In this document: positions 1-49,533 of the stretch, piece after piece
Numbering within the stretch: position 1 is the stretch's first letter
How the letters are laid out: each line of letters opens with the position of its first letter
Made by a program: the position numbers and the translations under genes
The notes under the pieces: model-generated
What the model saw: only the letters and a program-made list of their open reading frames with translations
What the model was told of the DNA's origin: nothing
Database searches by the model: none
Assembly: GCA_958510875.1 (NCBI GenBank)
Contig: OY294067.1
Coordinates: forward strand, 141,465,846 to 141,529,845
Reading direction: 5' to 3'
From: Endomychus coccineus
Taxonomy: Eukaryota; Arthropoda; Insecta; Coleoptera; Endomychidae
DNA: 64,000 nucleotides

Positions 1-1500
1 ACGGATACTCTTTTCCTTTAAACAAATATTATCCGAGGTATGTAAATACATGCACACTGCATGATAAAAGCAACACGATCGTGGAACATGATTATTAGTA
101 GAATCCACGATGATATATTATTCTGGTAAGTATTGTTGTGTACGGATTTTGCAATTCAAAATATTTTTCATGTTATCAACATTAAATAAGAAATACATAA
201 TTACTAGATTTGAGCTTAATTATTATTTTAATGTTCATTTATTATAAGTAATCGTAATTATAAAGATAACAAAAATGAAACTTTAGAAAAACAAGTGTTA
301 CCTGACACTTATATTACCCAAGGGCCACAAACAATGTCAAATCAAAGTTAAAGTTGATTAAATTTCTGACAATTGCCGTTTTTTATTCAGCAACATTAGG
401 AAGCGTTGAATTTATTTTGCAATTTAAGCGCAAAGAAACAAAGAATACTTAGAGCAAAAATTTGGGTTTATGATGATATTACTTACAATTTCATTCTATA
501 TTAAGTTTCTGAAAAATACTAAATAATAACAACATATAGCACTTGTGTTATTTTTTATATATTAGAATTCTTTTGTAATAGCATTATCATTATAATATAG
601 TAATATTTTTATAATTTGTAGTAGGGTAGAACTGCTAATACATCCAATTATAATCATTTCGCCCTCGGAATAATTAATATATCCAGTAATTCCCCAAAAC
701 ATACTGAAAAACTAAGGAAATATATGTCTAAATAATTCGATTTTTCAAAAGTTATGTACGAGATAAGTAACTAAATATCAATTTTCGATGTTTAACCTTG
801 TGTTTGTTATTGCTGCACCAATAACAGGAACATCATTTAAAGATGTTCGACAATTACTAAGTGTAAATTCATTCTAAGTAGATTGTAAATTGTGAAACAA
901 ACAAATATAAATTTCAATTCATGTATTAAAGTTTAAATTTGTTTTATTCAAGTTTTACTACTCTTCGAAAACTTTTTCAACTACAAAAAATTAATTTTGC
1001 TACCAAGCATGATATCTATTTACGTCATGGCAAAACCATATTCTCGATGAATACATTTAAAAAAATTATATTTCAAAACAAAAAATTGTAATAATTTCAA
1101 AAATCTTACTACAATAATTTCCAGGCATGAAAATAATGGAATTTCAATAAATGAATGTTTAAAAAATCGAATACTGGTAACATGAATAACCACACCGATC
1201 ACAGGGAGTTAAATTATACATAATACAATGATTTTGTTTTTTTTTGTTTGAAACAATGTATTATTAGACACGTGCTGGGAGCTACTATCAAAAATCTAGT
1301 AAGAATTAAAAGAGTCAACTTTTTGAAAGGTACATTTTTTACAGTTTCGAGATAAAAGCGAATTCTCAGAAATTTGATCAACTTCAACTTTTGTTTGTAA
1401 TTATTTTCATAATTAATACAAGTAAACTGTTCCGTTCAATGCTAGTGAACTGATGTAGACAGTCCAAAGCACTGATTCGACCGCAAATTAGGGAAGACTA
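1..1500. other. AT-rich non-coding stretch, nothing recognised
   Basis: No open frame with protein-like composition on either strand and no clear repeat ends. By gene order this is downstream of, or in the last intron of, the nucleotidase gene. Confidence 0.5.
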
Positions 1501-1515
1501 GTCTCTGCAAGTGAA

Positions 1516-1834
1516 TATGGATAAAATCGATGTCAAACTGCTGACACAGAGACTAACGGGACATGGACCGTTTAATTACCACCTCTACAAAATTAATCTA
1601 TGCAATTCACCTGTATGCAGGTGATGTAACGAAAAACCGAAAGGACTCTGATTCCCCAAGACGCAAAGCAATGTCAGTAGAGCTATGCGACACTGAGAAG
1701 ATCCATAACTAGAAACGAGCACGTGCTAAACATTTTCAGGGCTCTAACAATCTATCGTGTCACCCAGTGGCCATTCGTCGTCCACCTAGGGAGCTTTGTT
1801 AACACTTGAGTAGGAACCGCTCCACTAAGTGATA
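1516..1834 (+). mobile_element. 3' tail of a Jockey/LOA-like LINE (ORF2 end)
   Basis: A degraded frame reads DVKLLTQRLTGHGPFNYHLY, then SPVCRxCNEKPK. This matches the C-terminal LTGHG...F..YL...SP.C..C zinc-knuckle region of Jockey/LOA-clade ORF2 proteins. Stops and shifts follow. The fragment ends at a pure G run. Only the tail of the element is present, as expected for 5'-truncated LINE copies. Confidence 0.6.
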
Positions 1835-1853
1835 GGGGGGGGGGGGGGGGGGG
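1835..1853 (+). repeat. Homopolymer G run (19 G)
   Basis: Nineteen consecutive G on the plus strand directly after the LINE tail, in an otherwise AT-rich stretch. Confidence 0.9.
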
Positions 1854-1869
1854 TGTGCAAAGAACTTCC

Positions 1870-4500
1870 GCCCGTTTCGATCCCAGAAATGAGCTGATTG
1901 TCGCTAAGTCAATCCTTCATTTCATTTCGTTGCTATATTTTGAACTAATTTTAATTAACCTATGCTAAAAATTATTAGCTACAGAAAACAGAATTTTTCT
2001 ACAACAAAAATTTTTTAATTGAATTTATATACTTTAGATTATAAATAATTTAACGATACAAGCTATCTCTTCAATTTGTTTTTATGTACTATTCCCCGAT
2101 GAAAACTTTATCTCTATTCCCTAAGAACATGTTCATTTTACTCATTACATCTCTGACGGAATCCTTGAACGAGGTCAAGTTAGTTAGCATAAGTAAATAA
2201 ATTTGCCATAATTTGATTATCAATATTATGTATTTAAATATTTCTATGGATTCGGCATTTACTTGGTTTAAGATATTTTTTTCAATGTGGGATAACGGAT
2301 TAAAACAAAAATTCAAATTGCTGACAATAAAAATGTTGTGTAAATCTAAATTTGTGTCTTAATTCGTTATTCTACATATTTTTTATGTATTGAATGTTGT
2401 CAGATTCCTGACGTTGAATGTTGAATCGAATACAACGTCGTTTAATTTTTTTTTTGCGTCATGATAAAATTGCCATTTACTCACAGAGGTTCTTAACCAT
2501 TTGCGTGAACCTGGACGTGGCTGGGGAGTTCGAAGTGTTACAACTTCTCTCTTCTGAAACAAACGTTGATCTCCATAGTCTAATTTTACAAAATAATAGT
2601 GTATCAACAATATTCTTTAGCAGACAATGGTGTCGACCCAGATGTTAATGCACATTCCAAATATTTAGGGGAATAAAAACTCTTTGAATTGACAATATTT
2701 CCAATGATTTAAATATAACCGGAAAAATACGTATCCAATTTTTCGTTTCGTTTGATTTAAGATAAAAGGAAGCAGCTTTCATTTGAGTTGAAGAGGCGAC
2801 ATTTATGCTATGTTTGTGCTAAATGAAAATTAAGGTTAGATATATTAGGTGCAACACTATCGTTAAAATAAAAGGATGTGAACGTCGTTTAATCCAAAAG
2901 GACGTGGCGCAATTTTCAATTCAAATTTTGTGCATGCTTGGATTGATACAGTTGTTTATTTGTTTTCAATCTCAAATCATGGATGCATTAAATTCGGGCC
3001 ATCGGTTACAACCAGATATTGAGTTATCGCTTACGTTACATAAACTATAGCAGGAAGAATTTTGGTGATGGAATGCTATGATGCCTTTTGCGAGATAGCG
3101 CTTCCAAAGTTTTGAACGTCTTGGCCAAATAAACAGGCTATTTCGCAGAAAATGTCGAGACAAACAAAGGTGGTATTATAAAGCTATTAAGAAAGTAAAG
3201 TGTATGATGATATGCATATTTTAGATTTTGTTTGTACTATTTGGTGGGGCCGATGTGCCTCAAAGTAATTTACGTGAGAACATGTGGGATTAACAAATAT
3301 TCAAGTCTTCACATATTACTTCAATTATGACGATTTCTGCTACGCCTCAAGAAGAAAAGCATTTGTCATTTCATAAGTAAGTTTGTTGTTGTCAAATTCA
3401 TTGTTTATTAATGGATCATTTCAACCCATCAGTTTTTTCGTCTGGTATAAACATTTTGTAGTTACTTGCTTATTAAAAAGAGAAATAAATTCACTAATTT
3501 GAAAAGTAACTGATATGCAGTAGGAAATTGAAAAAGAAGGAAGACCTTTGCAACTGTCTCTCCTATAGTAATAACAAAGTTCGGAAAATCGGGATAGACA
3601 TTTAGGGTAAAACCAGAACTGTAAACTGCGTCGGACAAAAAACCTGAGATCATAAGAAAACCAACAGTGAAAATCGCAAATTAGCACCCTTTTACATTTT
3701 TCAAGTAACTGAGGTTTAAAACCGCTCAATTTTCATTGGAATATCCGGTATTATATTCATTCTATTTCAAGTGTGAAAGACTTGATAGTAACAAACTATC
3801 AAAATTGATCCATTCTAAGCATTGGTTGATAATTGTTCATTTTGGTTGAGTGGCAATCGGGATGTTGTTTGAGTTAAATTATTAATATTGAATATACTTT
3901 CAGGGAATCAATTTTTTTAAAGAAAACTTATTTTGTTACATAATTTCTCCACATATCCCCAAATTAAGTTTTAGTTTTATTAGAAGGAAATAATAAAAAG
4001 CTCCTGTAAGCAGTCTATATAATATGGCAAAGCTTGAACCAATGACTACATAATATAAACGGACACAGCATCGTCTATAAAATTACGAAAGTGAAATTGG
4101 GCTATCGTGAAGGTATGGGAAAGAGAAAAGAGAGTTGGGGGACAGCAGTTTTAACCTGGTGTGTATTCAAATTCTCTGCTTAGAATGTGCCTTAGTTGAA
4201 GACTCGTAATTTCATGTGAACAACTGTGTCTACTTTAATTTATAGTCATGACTACAATAAAAAGAAAACATGTAATGTATTCATCATTTGAACATTTTTA
4301 GGAATAACTATATTTTCGAACTTAAGTTTGTTTTCCTACATTATCTTAAAAATGGTAATATTTTCACATGTGATACCTATGCTGCATCTGAGAATACTAA
4401 TTCTTGAAGGTACTTTGTTTATGAATGATTATGAAGTATTACTAAGATGTTAAAAATGAATCAGCCATTACTTGATGAAAATCCATTCTAAATTGAGTAA
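1870..4500. other. Non-coding stretch, nothing recognised
   Basis: Several short open frames exist (for example about 2383-2648 and 3421-3729), but none shows a known motif and overlapping frames on both strands look equally poor. No repeat boundaries identified. Confidence 0.45.
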
Positions 4501-4513
4501 ATTAACTATTAAT

Positions 4514-4665
4514 AGTTCGATTTTCAATAGTTTAATAAATAAATGACTATAGATTCGTTAACAAAGTGCTCCATACATGAATCACTTTGTAATATTTGTT
4601 TGAAGAATCGTGTTTGCGAAACTATAGTTACATTTATTTATTAAATTAGTGAGAATCGAACTTTT
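4514..4665. repeat. Foldback/MITE-like repeat, copy 1
   Basis: Imperfect inverted arms: the left one begins GTTCGATTTTCAATAG and the right one ends TTAGTGAGAATCGAAC. The right arm is closely similar to the right arm of the repeat at 55624-55783, including GCGAAACTATAGT and ATTTATTTATTAAA. It is therefore a dispersed family. Confidence 0.65.
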
Positions 4666-4829
4666 AATAGTTATTTTATTCATGTAATTCTATCCCATTT
4701 CAATAATATTCGCCAATTAACACATGGTATAACAATATGATTTATCTCCAATTACTGACGTAAGAAGGTCAATAAACCTGTCGAGGGTCCAACTTTTATA
4801 ACATAAAATAAATACTATAGAGCTCTTAC

Positions 4830-41821
<36,992 letters not shown>

Positions 41822-43717
41822 CTGGAAAGAGAAACAAACCTTCATTAGTATTTCGAACGGAAATTACCGTTATACGAAAAGCTGATTTTATTCCGATGAA
41901 TCATAGATGGGAATGTTAAAGTAATTATAAACTAAACCGATATGTTTGTTGATGTAGTTAGTTTAAATCACAGATGTTTTAGACTCGCCATACACATTTA
42001 ACTAAGAAGGATGTTAGGGTTAAAGAAAGGAAATCCGAACTCCTAAAATCTCCATAAGGTATTTTACTAGCTTATTTGACTTCATACAGACAAGGAGTGA
42101 TTATTTATGTTCCACATAATAATAATAATAATAATGCTAGCAATGTTCGCATCTCTCACGATGTGAGGGAACTCACTAAAATTATGTTTCTATTACAAGA
42201 GAAAGTGAATTTGATAAAGTATCCAAGTTGCAGTTTCCTATGCTACAAACAATTATCTTGTAACATAATATTCGTGTTGGATCATATTCTGGTGCGTCAC
42301 TGTAGCTTGTGTTTTTGACATTGCTCCATTCAAGTCTTCTTAGCTCTAATTTAAAAACTGTATTCTATTATTTGCCGAATCTTCCTCTCCGAATTCATCC
42401 TCCTTGCAAGTATTTATTTGTTTTCACTCAACATTTTGATAAGGTATTAACCATAATGAACCTAGACTTGAAATATCATATCATTTCCAACATTTTGAAG
42501 ATCTATATTTTGAAATATTATCCTAACGTTGTATTATAGTTATCATTTTGACCGACCAACGATAGAAAACAAAAACACATCTTCCGAACTTAACCCAATT
42601 GTAATACTACTGAATAAGCTTGAATAGCATGAAGTTTCCGAGAAGGACGCATAGTGGCAGTTATTAATGATACAGAATTATTGGTCCCTGACTCGTTGAG
42701 TTATCGTCAATCAATAATAGTAGTTTTCCTTATATTCTGAAAAGGGCACTACCAAAAGGCTGTTGTTTATAATCTCCTACAATTTAATTTTCTTTATATT
42801 TAGAGTCCGCGAAGGAATATTGTGAGGGAATCAGATTTGTATATAATAGCTATATGAAGAAGTTAAATAAAGTTGGTTCTGGAATAAATTGTTGGAACTA
42901 GGTACATTCTCATGAGCCTATTGTATGACGTAGGAAGAATATATTTATTTAAAACATATTTTGAATAAAAAAATTAATTCAGGCGATGACTATAAGTTAA
43001 ATAATTCCATTACCATAATCCAAAAGGTTTTTTGCATAAAATAGTTTTTCTAGAGCTGAAAATTGGTTTATGAAAGTGAAGAATAAACAACTTCGATTCC
43101 TTCGACATTTCGAGAAATAATGCCAAATACAGGAAATTTCCTGAGATATGATTTTGATAGGTAATAAAATCACGTGACCGTTTTTGTGTACCGCATTTGC
43201 CGTTACTATTTCACGGATTCGAAATTTACTCGTTTACTTCGTTAATAAAAGTTTTAACTATACCGGGTGATTCTTAGCTTTTTTGTAAACGTTGGCAATG
43301 AGAAGTAGATTTAATTTCATGGAGAAATGTTCATATACATGTTGTAGGGTCCTATCTTTCTTCGGAAATTATAGCGCTTTTGGAATAATTATATCTGTGC
43401 ACACTAATAAATAATTTGAAAAAACCAAAAACATTTATAGTAACAAACAGGAAGCAAAATTAAGGCAACATTAAATGTTCTAAAATTAGTCGATTCTCCT
43501 GAATACACAACTTGCAACGACGAACCATTGATATCAATCAATGGACGTACTGAACCCTCTTACACGATTATTATATTCAAATTATTTTTAATACATGACT
43601 TGAGTGGTGGTTATCGGTACTAAGTTTATTCCAATCGTGTCTTTGTTTCTGTTATGTATGTTTATGGTTTTATTCATGGCATATTGTTTTATATTTACAT
43701 CAAGTAGAAAATTTACT
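41822..43717. other. Non-coding stretch upstream of visible exon 1
   Basis: Presumably intron of the nucleotidase gene, because exon 1 begins in mid-codon. It holds an (AAT)6 microsatellite at 42118-42135. I looked for the N-terminal cN-II exon (ending in a split Arg codon) and saw no convincing candidate. Confidence 0.5.
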
Positions 43718-43898
43718 TGGTAACAATAAAAAAGTGGATTGCACATGAATAATATTTCTAACTTTAGTACCAATAACATTGGCCTAACAATAACTGTAAT
43801 TTAAACATTACAATTTATAATCAAGCAGAACATTTCATTAAGTTGAATTAAATAAAATCAACTACGAAAAAGGATTTTATTACAGCAATACTATAACA
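43718..43898 (+). repeat. 5' LTR of the Gypsy element
   Basis: 181 bp starting TGGTAACAATAAAAAAGTGG and ending CTATAACA. It is clearly homologous to 47063-47248 with scattered differences and small indels, indicating an old insertion. Confidence 0.88.
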
Positions 43899-43900
43899 AA

Positions 43901-43921
43901 TTGGTGATCCCGACGTGATCC
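43901..43921 (+). promoter_or_regulatory. Primer-binding-site-like sequence of the Gypsy element
   Basis: Directly after the 5' LTR, TTGGTGATCCCGACGTGATC closely resembles the TGGTGACCCCGACGTGA primer-binding sites of insect Gypsy elements. I do not name the tRNA. Confidence 0.65.
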
Positions 43922-44479
43922 AGCCCCAATGTAAAGCAGTTCCCAACAAGAACAGCCGCGACGTGGAGCAGTCCCGACGAAAAGCGGTTCTGAACAAAAA
44001 CAGCCCCGACGTAGAGCAGCCCCGAATAACAGTTCCCAGTCATATTTTATACACCCATTATAAAATCTTCCTCTTAAGGTTAGTACTGTTTACGACCATT
44101 TTATTCTATTTGTGAAAGCAAAGATCATCAACTAGTTATCATTTGAAAATGTAAATAGAAATGGTTGAACAAACTGGGGATAATTATATTTCCAAAATCA
44201 GAATTCCTACATATCGACATCATTGATCCAAAATTATCGTTTTTCCAGGTAGAATCGCAATTCGCATTAAACAAAATTACAAATGATAAAACAAAATTTA
44301 ATTACATCGTATAAATTTGCCAACACAAATAATTGCCATTGTTTATGATTTGGTTCAATAGAGCCCGCAAATTAAAATTTATATTAAAATCTCAAAGTGT
44401 TTATAAAAAGAATGTCAGATTCTGAGGGAAAGAGACAATATTATCATCAAATTCACAATTAGGAAATCAAAACCCATCT

Positions 44480-45010
44480 ACGTTTAATCATGAGATGTCT
44501 ATTTTAGTTGGAGGTTCTTCCTTGGTGAATTCAGAGTTGTTGATGAATCTATGGAAACGTAGACTTCCAAAATGTATCGCAATAGCTATAACTACATCTG
44601 GTCAAAATAAGGAGAAAAATATTTTAGAGATTGCTGACAAAATTTGGGAAGCGAATAACGTAGATAATTGTTTTTCAGAGATAAATGAAAATTTTGGAGA
44701 CGAAAATGTGTTTGGAACTTATCACCGAAATAATAGAGAATTTGAAAGAATTGACAGAGCAAATTGTTACAGTCGCAGAATTTTCATTCAAGATAAGAAA
44801 AATTGATTAAATTTTCTAGTTGATACCGAAGCTGATATTTCCATTTTGCCGCGTAAAGTATTTCCAATTGTAAGAAAACTGAAAGTTTAGTTTATCGTCC
44901 GTAAATGGTTTTCCGATTGCAACATTTGGGCAGAAATTTTAGAACGTCAATTTAGGATTATGTAGAAATTTTCCCTTCATTTTCACTATTACTGATGTAG
45001 ATAAACCTAT
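44480..45010 (+). pseudogene. Gypsy gag end and protease remnant
   Basis: A 103-codon frame (44495-44806) has NSELLMNLWKRRLPKCIAIA and ILEIADKIWEAN, the capsid C-terminal pattern (FLKNLWLQRLP...LADIAD) of this Gypsy group. It is followed by LVDTEADISILPRKVF, an aspartic-protease site whose usual DTGA reads DTEA, and DKPILGSDF, the second protease motif. The zinc-knuckle region between them is missing or unrecognisable. Confidence 0.75.
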
Positions 45011-45079
45011 CTTAGGATCAGATTTTTTTTATCTCATCTTGGTCTTGTAGTAGATGTTAAAAACAGACAACTTGAAGAT

Positions 45080-46150
45080 TCCACTACAAATTTGTCAATT
45101 AGTTCATTTTTGAAAGAAACAAAAGTAAGTGTTTCTAAAATAACTTTAGTGAAGAATGATTATAACAATTTATTATCTAAATTTCCAAGTTTGTTGAAAG
45201 TACCAGATTTCAATAAAACAGTTAAACATAAAGTTTGTCATTATATTCATACAAATGGTGTATTATATTTTGCTAAATTTCGAAGAATGGATACAACTAA
45301 GTTTCCTATAGCCAAACAAGAGTTCGAACATATAGTTAATTAATATAGGTATTTGTAGACAATCAAAATCAATAGCTTCTTCATCTCTACATATTGTCCC
45401 TAAAAGAGAACCTTGTGATTGGAGACCTTGTGAAGATTATAGACAGTTTAATATAATCACTTTACCATATAGATATCATTTGCCGCATATACAAGATTTT
45501 AATCTACGTCTTCATGGTTGTAAAGTATTTTCTAAACTTGACTTGGTTAGACCTTATCATCAGATTCTTGTTGCAGAGGAGGATATACATAAAACAGCTA
45601 TCACAACACCATTTGGTTTATTCGAATTTATAAGAATGCGGCTCAAATATTTCAACGTTTTATGAATGAAGTATTGCAAGGTCCAGATTTCATACTTTGT
45701 TACTTAGATGATGTTTTAGAATGATGTTTGAACATTGATCAGAATCAATAATAATTTTCGGAATTATTAAACAAACTTTGAGTATAAGACACTTTTGGCT
45801 CATCCTAACCCAAATGCCAAAATTGGTTTATCAGTAAATGCTTCAAGTTTAGTAGTTGGTTCAGTGCTTGAACAATGTAATGAAATAATCAGATTTGGGA
45901 GTCATTGGCATTTTATTCTAAAAAGTTTTCTGAAAGTGAAAGAAACTATTCTACATATGATAGAGAATTATTTGCCATTTATTTATTTATCAAACATTTC
46001 AAGTATTATTTTAGAAGCTGAAAGTTTTGTAGTATTCAGTGATCCCAAACCTATAACAACAGCATTGCAATCTAGAATTGATAAAATTCCATGTCAGACA
46101 AGACATTTAGAGTTTATAGCAAAATTTGGTGTGAATGTAGTTATTCAATA
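45080..46150 (+). pseudogene. Gypsy reverse transcriptase and RNase H remnant
   Basis: A frame at 45092-45343 is the linker before RT. 45480-45665 reads LPHIQDFNLRLHGCKVFSKL, DLVRPYHQILVAEEDIHKTA, ITTPFGLFEFIRM (first RT Asp in KLDLV). YLDDVL lies at about 45705 in another frame, then a stop. RNase H follows at 45795-46151 with TLLAHPNPNAKIGLSVNAS, FSDPKPITTALQSRIDK and RHLEFIAKF. Several frame breaks. Confidence 0.88.
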
Positions 46151-46159
46151 AACAGGATT

Positions 46160-47068
46160 TTCATTCCATTAAACTTCACATCCAGGAATTGGAGCAACTA
46201 AGAAATTAATTTAACAGAAATTTTATTGTCAGATGACCTACAAAGGTACAACCAGGTACTTTTGAATTTACAGGAAGGTTTGACTATATCCATATGGTTA
46301 TTGTTGGTCCTTTAGTATCATCTGATAGATATATTTATATATTAACCATAGTAGACAGATTTACGCGATGGCTATTCCAATTAAGAATATTTCAGCAAGG
46401 ACAATGGTATAAGACTTAAAAAAAATTATATAGCAAGATTTGGAATTCCTTTGACCTTGACAACAGATTAAGGAGGGCAATTTGAATCTAAATTTTTCAA
46501 TTAATTCTTGTCATTAGTAGGGATTCACAGGATTCATACAACACCGTATCATTCCCAAAGTAATGCTTTGGTAGAAAGATTTCATAGATCTTTAAAAACA
46601 CCAATTATAGCTAAAGGTAATACAAAAGAATGGAAGAATGAATTGCCATTGATACTTTTAGGTTTAAGATCAATGTATAAAAGTGACTTAGGTTATTCAA
46701 CAGCTGAGTTAGTTTATGAACAAACTTTACGTTTACCTGTTGAGTTTTTCACTATGATTCAATCAACAATGTCTAAGGATATGGTGATTTCATATCTAGG
46801 ACAAGTGTTTGCAGAAGTTCGTCCAACACAAAATAATATTTTCATGAGCAACAATCTTTATTCATGCGAAAATGTTTGTGTTCAAGTTAAAAGGATTAAA
46901 TCAAACCTTAGTCTCATATATGAAGAACCTTTCAAAGTTATGGAAAGATTTTCAAATACTTTCAAGATTTTATATCATAATAAGCTAACAGTTGTCAATT
47001 TAGACAGATTTGAACCAGCTTATTCAACGAACAAAGAAACAAATAGTTGGAGAAAGTTTTCTTGGTAA
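46160..47068 (+). pseudogene. Gypsy integrase remnant
   Basis: It starts HPGIGATKKLI, then a truncated zinc region, FDYIHMVIVGPLVSSDRYIY and LTIVDRFTRW, TTD-stop-GGQFESKFF, then a 186-codon frame (46508-47068) with HTTPYHSQSNALVERFHRSL and ELPLILLGLRSMYKSDLGYS, ending in the C-terminal domain. In the catalytic triad the first Asp (HxDIVGP) is Val, the second region carries a stop, and the Glu in VERFHR is kept. Confidence 0.88.
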
Positions 47069-47248
47069 CAATAAAAAAGTGGATTGCACATAAATAATAT
47101 TCTAACTTACTACTACTAATAACATTGCCCTTTTTAACAATAGCTATAATTTCAACATGAAAATTTAGATTCAAGCAGAACATTTCATTAAGTTAAATTA
47201 AATACAATCACCTATCAAAAAGGATTTCATTACTGCAATACTACAACA
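47063..47248 (+). repeat. 3' LTR of the Gypsy element
   Basis: 186 bp starting TGGTAACAATAAAAAAGTGG and ending CTACAACA. The first 30 bases are identical to the 5' LTR, with more divergence after that. A purine-rich GGAGAAAG lies just upstream. Confidence 0.88.
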
Positions 47249-47254
47249 ACTTTC

Positions 47255-47475
47255 AGCGTCTTGAATCCTCTGCAATAACTGATTTTCACGGCATAAGCGA
47301 TTTGCTTGAAGTAACCCCTTGAAAATCGGAAAGATTCATGTCGAGTTCTCTAGGTGGCCATAATAGCAATCCATTTATTTGGGAAATGAGTATGCAACCA
47401 TTGGGTCACTTGTGTCCCCGGACGAGGCGGGGACCCGTTATACTGATGCCACAAATCTTGTTTTCAGGTGAAGTG
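47255..47475 (-). pseudogene. IS630/Tc1-like transposase C-terminal fragment
   Basis: The minus strand reads QDLWHQYNGSPPRPGTQVTQ, WLHTHFPNKWIAIMAT, a stop, then GYFKQIAYAVKI. It corresponds to the QQDGAPPHxxxxVxxxLxxxFPxRWIGRxGPxxWP...WGYLK block of insect Tc1-like transposases. The catalytic Asp of QDGAP reads Asn. The fragment directly abuts the 3' LTR of the Gypsy element. Confidence 0.65.
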
Positions 47476-47639
47476 AAATATCTCCCAGAAGATAAATAAA
47501 TGTGATGTTCAAGGGGTTATGGTAGGTACCACTCATTTAAACTTTCATCTGATACATTTATAAATAATGTGTTGTTGAATAAACACCCCATTAGCCTTAA
47601 CAAGGAAAAGGAATCTTGATCTCAAAACCACCTAAATGG

Positions 47640-49080
47640 ATGGGAGCTTTATTGAATGGAAGTCGGAGGTAAAATATCTGGGAATTAGACTAGATAGAAA
47701 CTTCTCTGGAACAAGCATGAAAAAGAGATAACCATTTGAGCCACAAAATCCCCAATGGTGTGCAGAACTTTGCAGGAAAAAACTGGGGATGCAACCCTAG
47801 TATTCTGCGATGGATGTATACGGCAATAGTGAGACCAATCATCACATATGGGGCAGTGGTTTGGGGTAGCAGAATTAATCGGCTTACGTCAAGAATAAAT
47901 CTATCGAAAATTCAATCACTGTGTATGCATAATAGGTGCAATGAGAACATGGACAACGGTTGCTATAGAAGTAATCCTAAATCTGACACCCATCCATATG
48001 TTAGTGGAGAGTATGGTAATAAGGACCATACTAATACTAGACTAGAGGAGGAATCACCAAATTTAATAATGGCCCCTCCTATAAATCAGCAAACGTGGGA
48101 CATGCCCCAGGATATGATGGGAAAAAAGAATAGCTTCGTGAAAGAATTTGACATGAAGCTAAATCGCAAAAGCGAACGGGACAAAAAACATCATCCCAAG
48201 ACTCAGTAACAAAGACATTAAATGGTACACTGAAGGAACTGGGATAGGAGAAATGGGCCTGGAACCGAATACTCTTAAAGCTTGGGCAAATCCTCAAGCA
48301 TTTTCCAAGCGAAAATTCGTGCTATAGAAAAATGTGTCCAGTTCAATATAGAAAGAGACTTCCGAAAATAAGAAAGTCAGATAGTAAAGCAGCCATCAAC
48401 GCGCTGAGTTCCCACATAATCAGCTCCAAGATGTACTGGGAATTCTTAGAGGAACTGAATGAACTAAGCAAGAACAATGCACTTGCCTCCCTGTGAATTC
48501 CGGGATACCCCGGAGTGGAGGGTAACGAAAAATTAGACGAACTAGGAAGAAAAGGGGTCGAAACGTCATTTTTGGGACGTGAACGAACCCTTCGGCGGGA
48601 TGAGCGCCAGCACAATACTGGCAGAACTAAAAAAAGAAGTAGTCAACAAAAGATTCCATCACTGGATAGGACTACAAGAACTGAGGCAGGTAACGATATT
48701 CTTAGATAACTATAACTAGAAGATATCTAGCGAATGCATCAACCTCAGAAAAAGTAAATTCAACATACTAACGGGAATCCTAACAGGGTACTGATGGTTG
48801 AAAAAACACCTCAAGAAGCTAGGATTAGTAGAAGAAGAATGCAGGTTCTGCGAAGAGAAAGCTATATGCACTTCCCCGCAGAATACACTATCTTGCAAAA
48901 TCCAAAGGCACGCACCTCGTAGCGTACCAAATAGAAGAGGGGAATTTACCTAACGTGAAGCCGTCCGACATCCTGAACATCCTTAAGGCTTGTTTGAGAT
49001 ATCCTGAAACGGAGGAGCAGAAGGGGACACAATAATAATATATATAATATATTGGGTCGCATTGTGCACATGTCCCCAAT
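47640..49080 (+). mobile_element. Jockey/LOA-like LINE ORF2, 3' half
   Basis: In order: EVKYLGIRLDRNF, NPQWCAELCRKKLGMQPS, then AIVRPIITYGAVVWGSRINR and LSKIQSLCM (47736 onwards), a shifted LTPIHMLVESM, an RNase H end with GNEKLDELGRKGVETSFLG, and the tail FNILTGILTG, LKKHLKKLGLVEEECRFCEE. The same blocks as in the copy at 39180-41400, covering thumb to zinc tail, but a more diverged copy. It ends in an AT repeat (ATAATAATATATATAATATA) near 49035. Stops and shifts throughout. Confidence 0.82.
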
Positions 49081-49533
49081 GTAATTCAATACAATAAGGT
49101 AAATAAGTCACCCCAAACATTTACATTAAATATCTGCTGGAAGTTACGCGTCCATGGTCATGGTAGACATTATTAATATTGTCTCTAGAAAAAATGGCTT
49201 CATATGAACATTGCATTTTTGAAATGAAGTTATTTTAGGCGGGTGGTTGTAAAATTCAATAGCTGTTGACCATCTCCATGAAGAAATGTTTGTACATTTT
49301 GTCCGTGATAAACGGGTACAGTTTTTAATGATGTATTGCTCGACACACAAAACTTTGTGATAGACCTAAATTTCATGTTGCGCTTCTGGTACTAGCTCCC
49401 GTGTTTTCAATTATAGCATCCATAAGGTTTTGAAGATCTTCAACATTTACACTTTGCCGGCGAATGAATCTAGGCGAACCTATTTCGATATTCACTCACT
49501 TACGCTACGAGTGTTTCCATTACAAAATCCATA
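49081..49533. other. Non-coding stretch, nothing recognised
   Basis: Between the LINE tail and the long-TIR element. No coding or repeat signal. Confidence 0.45.

Larger units (their letters stand above)
43718..47248 (+). mobile_element. Gypsy-type LTR retrotransposon, decayed and internally shortened
   Basis: Two LTRs (43718-43898; 47063-47248) bound about 3.2 kb with gag, protease, RT, RNase H and integrase pieces in Gypsy order. The flanks show a possible short target duplication (ACT or ACTT at 43715 and 47249). The internal region is shorter than in intact Gypsy elements because the gag N-terminus, much of the RT palm and the integrase zinc domain are missing. All frames are broken, so the copy is inactive. 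Confidence 0.9.

Noticed and set aside
2383..2648. Small genes on both strands
   Set aside because: Mutually overlapping short frames without motifs or splice context.
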